From NCBI RefSeq assembly GCF_014171475.1, contig NZ_CP048817.1, positions 2,046,001 to 2,110,000 on the forward strand: a stretch of 64,000 bases of DNA. The letters run 5' to 3'. Source of the stretch: Sphingomonas sp. So64.6b. Lineage in GTDB: Bacteria; Pseudomonadota; Alphaproteobacteria; Sphingomonadales; Sphingomonadaceae. Within the stretch, counting starts at the first letter, position 1. Each line of letters opens with the position of its first letter. Positions 38,769 through 48,292 of the stretch are shown here, one piece after another. The translations under genes were made by a program, and so were the position numbers. Under the pieces are notes generated by a model. It saw only the letters and a program-made list of their open reading frames with translations. It ran no database searches and was not told where the DNA came from.

Positions 38769-40232
38769 TTGAGCGCAATTACTGATGCCGCCGTCCCGGG
38801 TACATCGGGCGACAATTCGGCGGCCGCGCCGGCGTTTGGGCAAGTCATTACCCGTTTCGCGCCGTCGCCAACCGGCTTCCTGCATATTGGCGGCGCGCGC
38901 ACCGCGCTGTTCAACTGGCTATTCGCCAAGGCGAATGGCGGCAAATTCCTGCTCCGCATCGAAGATACCGATCGCGCGCGTTCGACTCAGCCGGCGATCG
39001 ACGCAATTCTCGATTCGATGACCTGGCTTGACCTGAATTGGGACGGCGATGCGATATTCCAGTTCGAACGTGCGCCACGCCACGCCGAGGTCGCGCATCA
39101 ACTGCTCGCCTCGGGCCATGCCTATAAATGCTACGCCACCGCTGAAGAGCTGACGGCGCTGCGCGAAAGCCAGAGGGCCGCGAAGCTGCCGATGCGTTAT
39201 GATGGCCGCTGGCGCGACCGCGATCCGGACGAAGCACCGGAGGACGCGCCTTTCGTCGTGCGAATCAAGGCACCGAAGGACGGCGCCACGACGATCAACG
39301 ACCAGGTCCAGGGCCCGGTCACCGTACAGAATTCGGAACTCGATGATTTCGTATTGCTGCGCTCGGACGGCACGCCGACCTATATGCTCGCGGTGGTGGT
39401 CGATGATCACGACATGGGCGTGACGCATGTCATTCGCGGCGACGATCATCTCAACAACGCATTCCGTCAATTGAGCGTGATCCGCGGAATGGGCTGGCCC
39501 GAACCAATCTACGCCCATGTTCCGATGATCCACGGATCGGACGGCGGCAAGCTGTCCAAGCGTCACGGCGCGGTCGGGGTCGATTCGTACCGTGACGAGC
39601 TCGGCATCCTGCCCGAGGCGCTGAACAATTATCTGCTTCGGCTCGGTTGGGGCCATGGTGACGATGAGATTATCAGCCGTGAACAGGCGGTTGAGTGGTT
39701 CACCCTTGATGGCGTCGGAAAATCACCATCCAGGTTCGATCTGAAAAAACTGGAGAACCTTAATGGTCATTATATCCGGCTCGCCGATGACGCACGGCTT
39801 GCCGAGATGGTCGCCGGCCGGCTGGACTTCGAACCCGACGCTCGACAGCGCAATCTTTTGCGGCGCAGCATGGCGGCGCTGAAGCCTCGGGCTGCCAATT
39901 TGATCGAGCTGACCAGCGGTACCGCCTTCCTGTTCCGCGCCCGTCCTCTTGAAATCGACCCTGCCGCCGCCGATCTTCTGACCGCCGATGGGCGCAGAAT
40001 TCTCGCACTTGCACATAGCAAGCTTGACGCGCTCGACGGCTGGGATACGGAGAAACTTGAAGACGCGGTTCGGCAGATTGCCGAGGAGGCGGGGACGAAA
40101 CTGGGTCAGGTCGCGCAACCGTTACGCGCGGCATTGACCGGCAAGAAGACCTCGCCCGGGATTTTCGAAGTGCTCGATTTGCTCGGGCGTGACGAGAGCC
40201 TCGGCCGGATCGCCGATCAGATGGCCGCCTGA
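38769..40232 (+). CDS. gltX: Glutamyl-tRNA synthetase
   Basis: Class I synthetase that charges tRNA-Glu. The 487-residue protein has the HIGH motif ([17 protein letters not shown]) and the KMSKS motif (KLSKRHG). The TTG start has AAAGG 8 bp upstream and no in-frame ATG or GTG before the conserved [11 protein letters not shown]. This start is only 18 bp from the divergent comEC start, so promoters must overlap coding sequence. The first ~25 residues are non-conserved. It is followed by gltA after 25 bp. Confidence 0.96.
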   Translation: MSAITDAAVPGTSGDNSAAAPAFGQVITRFAPSPTGFLHIGGARTALFNWLFAKANGGKFLLRIEDTDRARSTQPAIDAILDSMTWLDLNWDGDAIFQFERAPRHAEVAHQLLASGHAYKCYATAEELTALRESQRAAKLPMRYDGRWRDRDPDEAPEDAPFVVRIKAPKDGATTINDQVQGPVTVQNSELDDFVLLRSDGTPTYMLAVVVDDHDMGVTHVIRGDDHLNNAFRQLSVIRGMGWPEPIYAHVPMIHGSDGGKLSKRHGAVGVDSYRDELGILPEALNNYLLRLGWGHGDDEIISREQAVEWFTLDGVGKSPSRFDLKKLENLNGHYIRLADDARLAEMVAGRLDFEPDARQRNLLRRSMAALKPRAANLIELTSGTAFLFRARPLEIDPAAADLLTADGRRILALAHSKLDALDGWDTEKLEDAVRQIAEEAGTKLGQVAQPLRAALTGKKTSPGIFEVLDLLGRDESLGRIADQMAA

Positions 40233-40257
40233 GCCGTAGAGAAAAAGGACGTAATCG

Positions 40258-41541
40258 ATGAGCGACACCGCAAAGCTGAGCGTCGGCGGCAAAGATCTTG
40301 ATTTTGCCGTGATGCCGGGCACCGTCGGCCCTGACGTCATCGATATCCGCAAGCTCTATGCCCAGACCGGCAAGTTCACCTACGACCCCGGCTTCACCTC
40401 CACCGCGAGCTGCGATTCGGCGATCACCTATATCGATGGTGACGAAGGCATCCTGCTCCATCGCGGCTATACGATCGGCGAACTGTCCAAGCAGTCGAGC
40501 TTCATGGAAGTCTCGTACCTGCTGCTCAACGGCGAACTGCCGACCAAGGCCGAACTGGACAATTTCAGTTACACCATCAGCCGCCACACAATGCTGCATG
40601 AGCAGCTCGCGACCTTTTACCGCGGTTTCCGCCGCGACGCGCATCCGATGGCGATCATGTGCGGCGTGGTCGGCGCGCTGTCGGCCTTTTATCATGACTC
40701 TGCCGACATCACCGATCCGCGCCAGCGCATGATCGCCAGCCACCGGCTGATCGCGAAAATGCCGACGATCGCCGCGATGGCGTATAAATATTCGGTCGGG
40801 CAGCCTTTCCTCTATCCCGACAACTCCTTGTCCTACACCGGCAATTTCCTGCGCATGACGTTCGGCGTTCCGGCCGAGGAATATGTCGTCAACCCGGTGG
40901 TCGAGCGCGCGCTCGACCGCATCTTCATCCTTCATGCCGATCACGAGCAGAACGCGTCGACCTCGACCGTCCGTCTCGCCGGTTCATCGGGCGCCAATCC
41001 CTTCGCGTGCATCGCGGCCGGCATCGCCTGCCTGTGGGGTCCGGCACATGGCGGCGCCAACGAAGCCGCGCTCAACATGCTGCGCGAGATCGGCACGGTC
41101 GACCGGATTCCGGAATATATCGCCCGCGCCAAGGACAAGAACGATCCGTTCCGCCTGATGGGTTTCGGCCATCGCGTGTACAAGAATTACGATCCGCGCG
41201 CGACCGTGATGCAGGAAACTGTGCGTGAAGTGCTTGGCGAACTCGGCGTCACCGATCCTGTGTTCGACGTCGCGCTGAAGCTCGAGGAAATGGCGCTCAA
41301 CGATCCGTATTTCATCGAGAAGAAGCTGTTCCCCAACGTCGATTTCTATTCCGGCGTGATCCTGTCGGCGATAGGGTTCCCGACGACGATGTTCACCGCC
41401 CTGTTCGCGCTCGCTCGCACCGTCGGCTGGGTCGCGCAGTGGAACGAGATGATCGCCGATCCGGAGCAGAAGATCGGCCGGCCGCGCCAGCTCTATACCG
41501 GCCCGGCCAAACGCGACTACGTGCCCGTCGGCGAGCGTTGA
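40258..41541 (+). CDS. gltA: Citrate synthase
   Basis: Condenses oxaloacetate and acetyl-CoA at the entry to the TCA cycle. The 427-residue type II (hexameric) enzyme shows [22 protein letters not shown] and [15 protein letters not shown] with the catalytic histidines, [15 protein letters not shown], and the catalytic Asp region [16 protein letters not shown] precedes the ATG. The stop shares one base with the ATG of a small membrane-protein gene. Confidence 0.98.
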   Translation: MSDTAKLSVGGKDLDFAVMPGTVGPDVIDIRKLYAQTGKFTYDPGFTSTASCDSAITYIDGDEGILLHRGYTIGELSKQSSFMEVSYLLLNGELPTKAELDNFSYTISRHTMLHEQLATFYRGFRRDAHPMAIMCGVVGALSAFYHDSADITDPRQRMIASHRLIAKMPTIAAMAYKYSVGQPFLYPDNSLSYTGNFLRMTFGVPAEEYVVNPVVERALDRIFILHADHEQNASTSTVRLAGSSGANPFACIAAGIACLWGPAHGGANEAALNMLREIGTVDRIPEYIARAKDKNDPFRLMGFGHRVYKNYDPRATVMQETVREVLGELGVTDPVFDVALKLEEMALNDPYFIEKKLFPNVDFYSGVILSAIGFPTTMFTALFALARTVGWVAQWNEMIADPEQKIGRPRQLYTGPAKRDYVPVGER

Positions 41542-41729
41542 TGAAGCGGGCCCTGCTGCTCGCCGGTGTCGTCGTGACGCTGATGGGTCTGTTCTTCGGC
41601 GCGCAGGGCGGCGGCATGATCATGTGGCCCGCGTCGAGCTTCATGCTCGCTCAGGGCGAATGGGTGATCTACGGCGCAATCATCGCGGCGTTCGGCGTCG
41701 GGCTGATCGTCTGGTCGCGGCGGGCCTGA
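41541..41729 (+). CDS. Small membrane protein downstream of gltA
   Basis: A 62-residue protein with two likely membrane segments (LLLAGVVVTLMGLFFGAQGG and WVIYGAIIAAFGVGLIVWS) and a positive C-terminus (SRRA). Its ATG overlaps the gltA TGA (TGATG), so it is translated with gltA. Function is unknown. It is convergent with the kinase-like gene. Confidence 0.7.
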   Translation: MKRALLLAGVVVTLMGLFFGAQGGGMIMWPASSFMLAQGEWVIYGAIIAAFGVGLIVWSRRA

Positions 41730-41739
41730 GCCGGGTCCG

Positions 41740-43113
41740 CTATTCCCGATACGGGAGCGTAAACACGAAGCGTGCGCCCTGCCCCGGTGCGCTGTCGACG
41801 GTGATGTCGCCGCCCATCGCCCGGGCGAGACGGCGCGCGATGTAGAGGCCAAGGCCGCTGCCACCCGCTTCGCGCGGATCGACGCGTTCGAATTTCTCGA
41901 AGATGCGCTTCTGGTCGTCGAGCGCGATGCCCTTGCCCTGGTCGGCGACGATCACCGCAGCGATATCGCCTTCGCGTTCGGTGCGGATCCACACCATGCC
42001 GTCGGCGGGCGAATACCGCACCGCATTGCCGATCAGATTGACCAGCACCTGTAGCGCGCGACGGAATTCGCCGGTTGCGGGCAACATGTCCTCGGGCGCC
42101 GGCTTGTCGATCTTCACTTTCGCATCGCTCGCCCGCACGCCGAGCAGGCCGGCGGCACGGCGCGAAACATCGGCGAGGTCGACCGCTTCGCTCGCGACGC
42201 GGAAGTCGGGACGCTCGATCGCCTGAAGATCGACCAGATCGTCAACCAGGCCCATCAGATGGCGACCGGCGCTGGCAATATCGGCGGCATAGTCGGCATA
42301 ATCTTGGCGTAGCGGGCCTTCCGATTGCGCATTGATGCTGTCGGCATTGGCGATGATTCGGCCGAGCGGATTGCGCAATGCCGAATCAAGCCGCGCCGCG
42401 AATGCGCCGGATATGCCTTCATTCTCCGGGAACGGGGCTGCCGCGACGGGTTCCGGGTCGATCATGTGCGTGGCGCCGATGAAACCGGCGAACGCGCCTT
42501 GCCGATCGGTGCGCGGCGTGGCGGCGAGTCGCACCGCCTGTCCGGTCGCGCGGATCGTTGCGCGCTGATCGTCGAAGCGCTGGCGCATCGCGAGGCTGCC
42601 GAGGATCGGGAATTGCCCTTCGCGATCCTCGCCGAGCACGAACAGGCGAGTCAGCGGCTGGCCGAGCATGTCGCCAGCATCGAAGCCATGTTTGGCGCCC
42701 GCGTTGACTGACAAAAAGCTCAGCCGCAGGGCCGCGTCGGTTTCCCACAACCAGTCCGCACCGCTGCGCAGGAAATCGCCTTCGCGCTCACCCTCGGGCG
42801 CGCCGGGCCGCCATGGCGAGCGAGCGCGCCAGCCGGTGATTTCCAGGCGAACACCTTCCGCACCCGGATTGGCGCGCACCCACAGATCGATATCGCCGTC
42901 GTCATCGCCGGCCACAGCGCCGCGTGAGATAAGGATGCCGAGCCGCTGCGCCAGCCGCGCCAACGTGGCGACCTGCGGAATGGCGATCGGCATGCCGATT
43001 GCACCGCCGGCGCGCGTGTTGAGATCGTTGAGGCGCTGGTCGGCCTCGATCAACCTCCCGTCGGGATCGAGCAGGCCGCGCACCGGCGGCAGGCTGGAAT
43101 CGACCGCGTTCAT
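41740..43113 (-). CDS. PAS/HATPase sensor kinase-like protein lacking the phospho-acceptor His
   Basis: A 457-residue soluble protein. The N-terminal ~110 residues are uncharacterised, followed by a PAS domain (DWLWETDAALRLSFLSVNAGAKHGFDAGDMLGQPLTRLF), a helical pair where the HisKA domain should be, and a complete HATPase domain with N box (NLIGNAVRYSP), G1 (VADQGKGI), F box (FEKFERVD) and G2 (GGSGLGLYIARRLA). The HisKA motif reads RLDSALRNPLGRI instead of the canonical SHELRTPL: Ser244 takes the place of the His. Classical autophosphorylation is therefore not expected, although ATP binding should be retained. The start overlaps the DUF2336 stop by four bases, and the two are expected to act together. 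Confidence 0.9.
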   Translation of the reverse strand: MNAVDSSLPPVRGLLDPDGRLIEADQRLNDLNTRAGGAIGMPIAIPQVATLARLAQRLGILISRGAVAGDDDGDIDLWVRANPGAEGVRLEITGWRARSPWRPGAPEGEREGDFLRSGADWLWETDAALRLSFLSVNAGAKHGFDAGDMLGQPLTRLFVLGEDREGQFPILGSLAMRQRFDDQRATIRATGQAVRLAATPRTDRQGAFAGFIGATHMIDPEPVAAAPFPENEGISGAFAARLDSALRNPLGRIIANADSINAQSEGPLRQDYADYAADIASAGRHLMGLVDDLVDLQAIERPDFRVASEAVDLADVSRRAAGLLGVRASDAKVKIDKPAPEDMLPATGEFRRALQVLVNLIGNAVRYSPADGMVWIRTEREGDIAAVIVADQGKGIALDDQKRIFEKFERVDPREAGGSGLGLYIARRLARAMGGDITVDSAPGQGARFVFTLPYRE

Positions 43114-44225
43114 GCCGCCCGCCCGCGGGTAAGCGCCAGTTGGGCGGCACGATAATCAGGGTGAAGCTTGAGCGGCGCAAGCGCGGCACGCGCGGCATCG
43201 GCCGGCACCGCGACGATATCGCCGATCGATTCGGCAAAGCCTTCGAGATCGCGGCGCGGGTCAGCTTCGCACAGCGCCAGACCGATCCGGGCGATCGGTT
43301 CGCGGTCCAGCTCCAGCGCGCGCAGCACCAGCCACAACCGGTCGGCCCGGGGGTCGATCACCACTTCGCGCGCCTGACCATAATCCAACCCCATCGCATG
43401 CGCGATCAGCGCAGTGAACAGGGCAATGCGGCGGTCGCCAAGCGCCTCGACCAGCAAAGCGGGCAGTTCGCGCGGCGTCGCTTCGATCGCGACGGCGAGG
43501 CGCATGGCGGTCGCCTCGAGTCGATCGCCTTCGTCATGTGCGGCAAGGCTGCGTACCGCAGCTTCGGCCAGTGCACGATCCAGTGCCGCGACCGCCTCGG
43601 TCGCACCGGTTGCGAACCGCTCGCGCAGGGCGGCGGCGACCCACCATACCAGGCGGTGATGCAAATCGGCAGGCAGGTCCGTGTGCGATCCGGTGCCGCC
43701 TTCGCTCGCGCCGCGCCGTCGGCTTTCCGCGGTGAGCAATGCCATCGCGCTCGTCGCGACGACGGAATCGGCTTGATTCACCAGACGCGAGAGCAGGCTT
43801 GGCTTTTCAGGTTCGTCTGGGGCGGTCGAAGGCAAACCGTCACCCAGCGCGTCCTGTTGCACCCGCGCAATCAGTTCGCGCATCAGGTCGGTATCGCGGA
43901 GCAGCCCCGCGGCAACGAGGCGGTCGAGTACCAACATGCCCGGCGCGGTCAGCGCCGCAGCCAGCGCCAGTTCCTCGCGCGCGGTCAACAGGCGTGAGGC
44001 ATGCTGCCGCAGTGCGCCGTCGATCGCCGCGACCATACCGGCAAGCGCGGATCCCATCGCCGATCGCGACCGATCGTCGAGCCGTGCTTCGTCGGGCAGA
44101 AAAAAGTCGTCGATCGCCACCGCAAGGCGCTGGGCGGCACGCGCGTCTGCGCCCGCTGCGCGTACGAGCAGCGGGCTGCCCCCCCTTTGAGGGCCGTCAT
44201 CCATGTCGCGAACGGTAATCGACAT
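43110..44225 (-). CDS. DUF2336 family protein
   Basis: A 371-residue soluble, mostly helical protein of the DUF2336 family, found in alphaproteobacteria and with no proven function. Typical stretches are LLTAREELALAAALTAPGMLVLDRLVAAGLL, LRALELDREPIARIGLALCEADPRRD and the repeated Arg/Leu-rich helices. The ATG at 44225 has no clear ribosome site; an ATG seven codons later (44204) is possible. It is coupled by ATGA to the kinase-like gene. DUF2336 proteins are often next to two-component genes, so a partner or adaptor role is plausible (inference). Confidence 0.85.
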   Translation of the reverse strand: MSITVRDMDDGPQRGGSPLLVRAAGADARAAQRLAVAIDDFFLPDEARLDDRSRSAMGSALAGMVAAIDGALRQHASRLLTAREELALAAALTAPGMLVLDRLVAAGLLRDTDLMRELIARVQQDALGDGLPSTAPDEPEKPSLLSRLVNQADSVVATSAMALLTAESRRRGASEGGTGSHTDLPADLHHRLVWWVAAALRERFATGATEAVAALDRALAEAAVRSLAAHDEGDRLEATAMRLAVAIEATPRELPALLVEALGDRRIALFTALIAHAMGLDYGQAREVVIDPRADRLWLVLRALELDREPIARIGLALCEADPRRDLEGFAESIGDIVAVPADAARAALAPLKLHPDYRAAQLALTRGRAA

Positions 44226-44260
44226 GCAAGGAGACTTAGGGAAGTGCGGTTAAAACGACA

Positions 44261-45445
44261 CTAAGGCTTTTCGCGAAACGCCTCAATCGCGACAAAAAGC
44301 GTCACCGTCGCATAAAGCGCGGCAAGCGCGAGGCCGATCAGCGGATAGCCGGCCCCGACCGGCACCAGCATCGCGATGAGATAAGCGACCGGGCTGCCCC
44401 ACCAGCGTCGCCGCGTGCGCTCGCTCGCCGCGCGCTCGACCAGCGCGGCGGCGGCGATCAGCGCGAACGATAATGTCCAGCCGGTCGCGGTGCCGGCCTG
44501 CATGCTCGCGACATGCCCCAGTTCGAGCGCCGCAAGCCCCGAAAATGCGGGGATCGCCGCCTGTTGCAACCGTGAATGCTTCTCCTCGTCGCGGAGCCAG
44601 GCGAGCGCCGCACCGATCGTCAGCGCCAGCGCCGCGACGAGGGTCAGCGCGATTCCGGTGCCTGGCCAGCCGAACCAGATTGCCGCGAGGGCGCCGATGC
44701 CAAGGGCGACACCGACTGCGCTCAGCACCCAGCTCGGCACGCTGCGCGCCATCAGGCGTGGCAGCGCGAGACGCGCCAGCGGTGCGAGCAGGAAACGGTC
44801 GGCCCAGGCGATCGGTTTCGACACCAATGCCGCGAGAATCACGTTGCCGCGATCCGCCAGGGTGCGCGAATCGCGCTCGATGCCATGCGCGCCACCCGCC
44901 GCGCCGGGCGGCATGGCGATATGGGCGACCTGTGCTTGTGCTGCGACGCGCAGCAGCGTCGATTGGAAATCATAATCCCGGGGCATCGCCGCGACCTCCG
45001 CGATGCGTTTGGGGTCGAGCAGCGCCAGTCCGGCCCAGGCCGCATCAGCGCCGACGCGCTCGAAGCCGGGCATGGCATCGCGCTCGGACATGGTCAGCAG
45101 CGCATCCTGGCTCGCGCTGACCAGCGATTCGACCACATCACCGGTCGTTACCAGGCCATCGGCGACGACCAGCACGCGCGCCAGCGGATGAATCTTCTCC
45201 AGTGCTTCGACGGCATTGCGCACAACATCGACCGATACGCCGCGCCGCCCGATCCGGCTGATCGCGCCGAGCAGTTCGGGCGTGAGCCGTGCGACGACGA
45301 CGATCAGGTGCGAAACGCCGGCAGCAACCACCAGCCGCGCCTGGAATTCGATCAGTGTCAGCCCGCCGAACGGCAAGGTCGCCGCCAATGTACCGCGACG
45401 GTCCTCGGCATCGTCGGTCGCGAAAATCAGTCCAGCCAGCATCAT
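44261..45445 (-). CDS. Nucleotidyltransferase-like/CDP-alcohol phosphotransferase-like membrane protein, apparently degenerate
   Basis: A 394-residue protein. The N-terminal ~190 residues (MLAGLIFATDDAEDRRGTLAATLPFGGLTLIEFQARLVVAAG) resemble a GT-A-type nucleotidyltransferase, and the C-terminal half has about six membrane segments. The layout matches the bifunctional IPCT-DIPPS inositol-phosphate enzymes. The transferase part should carry DG-x2-AR-x8-G-x3-D-x3-D, but this motif is absent; an EEKHSRLQQAAIPAFSGLAALELGH segment lies in the matching place. Catalysis is doubtful, and the similarity is tentative. Two adjacent ATGs are possible starts (45445 and 45442), neither with a ribosome site. 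Confidence 0.6.
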   Translation of the reverse strand: MMLAGLIFATDDAEDRRGTLAATLPFGGLTLIEFQARLVVAAGVSHLIVVVARLTPELLGAISRIGRRGVSVDVVRNAVEALEKIHPLARVLVVADGLVTTGDVVESLVSASQDALLTMSERDAMPGFERVGADAAWAGLALLDPKRIAEVAAMPRDYDFQSTLLRVAAQAQVAHIAMPPGAAGGAHGIERDSRTLADRGNVILAALVSKPIAWADRFLLAPLARLALPRLMARSVPSWVLSAVGVALGIGALAAIWFGWPGTGIALTLVAALALTIGAALAWLRDEEKHSRLQQAAIPAFSGLAALELGHVASMQAGTATGWTLSFALIAAAALVERAASERTRRRWWGSPVAYLIAMLVPVGAGYPLIGLALAALYATVTLFVAIEAFREKP

Positions 45446-45502
45446 GGCGCTGTTAGGGGGTTGGGGCGGAGATGGCAAAGGCCGGGTTGCCAGGAATTCC
45501 TC

Positions 45503-45523
45503 ATGCTGAACTCGTTTCAGCAT
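45503..45523. repeat. REP-type palindrome
   Basis: ATGCTGAA-CTCGT-TTCAGCAT, an exact 8-bp dyad with a 5-nt loop, in the 167-bp gap before the HPt-like gene. It is the core of a dispersed element common in sphingomonads. Confidence 0.65.
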
Positions 45524-45612
45524 CCATGCGCGGCCATTCGCCTCATTGCCGCCACTCGTCGGATAGCTGGCTGGCTTTGCAAGCGAGTGAGACCGTCCCA
45601 CTCAAACCGATA

Positions 45613-45906
45613 TCAGAGCCGCTCCACCGCGCGGCGAAGCTTGCGCAGCAGGACCACGTCCTGTGGCGGCACGGTTGCCGCTTCGGTGGCGATCGCCATC
45701 AGGCGGATCGCGCCGAAGCTTGCCGCCAGGCCTTTCAGCCGCCAAGCGGCGGACTGCCAGCTGTCGGAATCGCGTGCACATTCGAGACCGTCCAGCCCAC
45801 GCCGGACACTGTCGAGGAACGCTTCGCGCAGCTCGGCGATCAGCGCGGGCTCGTCGCCCACCGCAGCCGCCAGCGTCGCATCGATTGCACCGGGATCATA
45901 CGCCAT
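45613..45906 (-). CDS. HPt-like protein without the phospho-acceptor His
   Basis: A 97-residue protein with the histidine-phosphotransfer helical bundle. The canonical motif AH-x-LKG-x4-G reads AAWRLKGLAASFG, with Trp55 replacing the His. The remaining pattern (PALIAELREAFLDSVRRGLDGL before, FGAIRLMAIATEA after) is that of an HPt domain. Phosphotransfer through this position is not possible. It may act as a decoy or dimer partner (inference). GAAAGG lies about 4 bp before the chosen ATG; upstream in-frame ATG (45918) and TTG codons exist. It is divergent from the large coiled-coil gene, with 82 bp between them. Confidence 0.72.
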   Translation of the reverse strand: MAYDPGAIDATLAAAVGDEPALIAELREAFLDSVRRGLDGLECARDSDSWQSAAWRLKGLAASFGAIRLMAIATEAATVPPQDVVLLRKLRRAVERL

Positions 45907-45988
45907 GTCGCCTTTCATACGGGCCAACCCTTAAGGCGAGGTTTCGCTATTCGCTTTCCGACGGCGCAAATCATGGTAAACGAGTGAC

Positions 45989-48292
45989 ATGACTGGGGGA
46001 TCGCGCATTTTCGATATACGCGGGGGACAAGGCAAAGCCGCCCCTGAGGAAGAGCTTGTCCTGTCCGATCCCGCTCCGCCCGAAACACCCGAATCGACCT
46101 ATGAAGTCGATGAATGGGAAGGTGAGGAGTCGCTGGAGCGGTTTGGATGGGTCGTGCCGACGCTGGGCGCGCTGGTGTCGGTCGCCTGGGTCGCGGCGAT
46201 GCTGTGGCTGTCCTGGCCGAGCCTGGTCATCGCAGCGCCGATAGCGCTGACCAGCTTCATCGCCGCCTTGTGCGTGCCGCCGGCGCTGATCGGCATCCTG
46301 CTTCTACTGAGACTCCGCACCAGCACCGCCGAAGCACGGCGGTTCGGCAACACGGCCCAAGCGATGCGCGCCGAAGCCGCCAGCCTGGAACGCACGATCG
46401 CCGTTCTGTCGCGCACGATCGACGCCAATCGTGACCGGCTCGCCGAACAGACCACCGCGCTGATGGCGATGGGCGATGGCGCCGCCAACAAACTGACCAT
46501 GATCGGCACCGGCCTCACGGCGCAGGTTGCCGCCGCCGATGCACATGCCAGTACCCTGGCTGAAGCCGCGACCATCGCCCATGCCAAGCTCGACGTCCTG
46601 ATGGCGATGTTGCCGCGCGCGCATAGCGAGACGGTCGAAATGACCAAGGTGCTGGAACGCACCGGTCTCAGCGCCACCGAGTTCGCCGCGGCGCTTGATG
46701 CGCAGCTGACCGCGCTGGCCGAACGCGGACGCGAGGCCGATGCGGTGGCCGGCGGTGCGGCACAACGCCTTGCCGCGCACATCGCGCGAATGGAAGCGAC
46801 CGGCGAGACCGCCGGCACACGACTGGAACAGGTCACCGGCAGCATGTCGGAAGCCGTCGACGGCTTGCTCGGCCGTACCGCCGATGCGGTGGACGAAGCG
46901 CGCAAGGGCATCACCGCGCAGGGCGAAGCGTTGCTGGCGATGCTCGGCACCAACCAGGCTGCGCTCGATCGTGCGGGCCAGGACGGCGCCGAAGCGCTGG
47001 CGGCGCGGATGAGCACGATAGAAGCGCTGATCGACCGAATCGCCGCGCGGCTCGACGAACAACGCGGCACGAGCGACGAGATCATCACTGTCCTCGACAC
47101 CGGCATCACTCATGTGTCGGACCGGCTCGATATATTGCATTCGCAGGGCGTCGATCGCTCGCAGATGCTCGCCGCGTCGATCAGCGCGCTGGGCGGATCG
47201 GCCAATGCGATGACCGAGGCATTACGGGCCGGCGACGTGATGGCGCTGGGCGTAATCACCCGGACGGAGCATCTGCTGACCGCGCTCGATGCCGCCGCGC
47301 GCGAAATCGACGAAACCATGCCCGACGCGCTCGCCCGGCTCGATGCGCGCGTTGCCGACAGCCGGCGCGTCGTCGGCGAGGCCAAGCCGGAGCTGCTCGC
47401 CCTGGTCACCGCCGCGGAGAGCACGCACGATGCGATCGAGGCGATCGCCCATGTCATTTCCGGTCAGCGCGACACAGTCGAGAAATTGTCGGGCACGCTG
47501 CTCGAAACGCTGACCAGCGGCCAAATCAAGGCCGATGCGCTCGGCCAGATGGTCGACGACACGATCGGCCGCACGCACCGCTTCGCCGAAGAAGCCGCAC
47601 CACGCCTGGTCGAGGCGCTGCTGCGCGTCCGTGATACCGCCAGCGCCGCCGCCGATCGCGCGCGCGAGACGCTGGCATCGGTCATCCCCGAAGCCGCACA
47701 GGCGCTCGAAACGGCCAGCGCCGAAGCGATGCAGCGCGCATCGGGCCAAGCGCTGCAGCAACAGATCGCCGCGATCGGCGAGGCGGCCGACATGGCGGCT
47801 GAAGTCGCGCAGCGCGCCTCCGAACGGCTCACGCGGCAGATGCTGGCGATCGCCGATTCGACCGCGATGGTCGAAAGCCGGATCGAGGACGCCCGGGCCG
47901 AGCGCGAGAATGCCGATCAGGACACGTTCGCTCGCCGCGTCTCGCTGTTGATCGAATCGCTCAATTCGGTGTCGATCGACATTACCAAGTCGGTCTCGGC
48001 CGAAGTTTCCGACAGCTCCTGGGCAGCCTATCTGAAAGGCGATCGCGGCGTCTTCACGCGCCGTGCGGTGCGCTTGCTCGACGCCGGCGAAGCGCGCGAA
48101 ATCCTGCGTCACTATGACGAAGACCCCGTGTTCCGCGAACAGGTCAATCGCTACATCCATGACTTCGAGGCGATGCTGCGCGCGATCCTGGCGCAGCGTG
48201 ACGGCTCGCCGCTCGGCGTGACCTTGCTGTCGTCGGATATGGGCAAATTGTACGTTGCACTTGCCCAGGCGATAGAGCGGCTGCGTACCTGA
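45989..48292 (+). CDS. Large coiled-coil membrane protein, TipN-like architecture
   Basis: A 767-residue protein with an acidic N-terminus (residues 20-50), two adjacent membrane segments (VVPTLGALVSVAWVAAMLWLSW and LVIAAPIALTSFIAALCVPP, residues ~54-105) and a ~520-residue alpha-helical region with repeated Ala/Glu/Arg heptads. The conserved C-terminal ~100 residues contain DSSWAAYLKGDRGVFTRRAV and RHYDEDPVFREQVNRYIHDFE. This layout resembles Caulobacter TipN and related polar or envelope scaffold proteins. It is divergent from the HPt-like gene. Polar localisation is inference from architecture. Confidence 0.7.
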   Translation: MTGGSRIFDIRGGQGKAAPEEELVLSDPAPPETPESTYEVDEWEGEESLERFGWVVPTLGALVSVAWVAAMLWLSWPSLVIAAPIALTSFIAALCVPPALIGILLLLRLRTSTAEARRFGNTAQAMRAEAASLERTIAVLSRTIDANRDRLAEQTTALMAMGDGAANKLTMIGTGLTAQVAAADAHASTLAEAATIAHAKLDVLMAMLPRAHSETVEMTKVLERTGLSATEFAAALDAQLTALAERGREADAVAGGAAQRLAAHIARMEATGETAGTRLEQVTGSMSEAVDGLLGRTADAVDEARKGITAQGEALLAMLGTNQAALDRAGQDGAEALAARMSTIEALIDRIAARLDEQRGTSDEIITVLDTGITHVSDRLDILHSQGVDRSQMLAASISALGGSANAMTEALRAGDVMALGVITRTEHLLTALDAAAREIDETMPDALARLDARVADSRRVVGEAKPELLALVTAAESTHDAIEAIAHVISGQRDTVEKLSGTLLETLTSGQIKADALGQMVDDTIGRTHRFAEEAAPRLVEALLRVRDTASAAADRARETLASVIPEAAQALETASAEAMQRASGQALQQQIAAIGEAADMAAEVAQRASERLTRQMLAIADSTAMVESRIEDARAERENADQDTFARRVSLLIESLNSVSIDITKSVSAEVSDSSWAAYLKGDRGVFTRRAVRLLDAGEAREILRHYDEDPVFREQVNRYIHDFEAMLRAILAQRDGSPLGVTLLSSDMGKLYVALAQAIERLRT

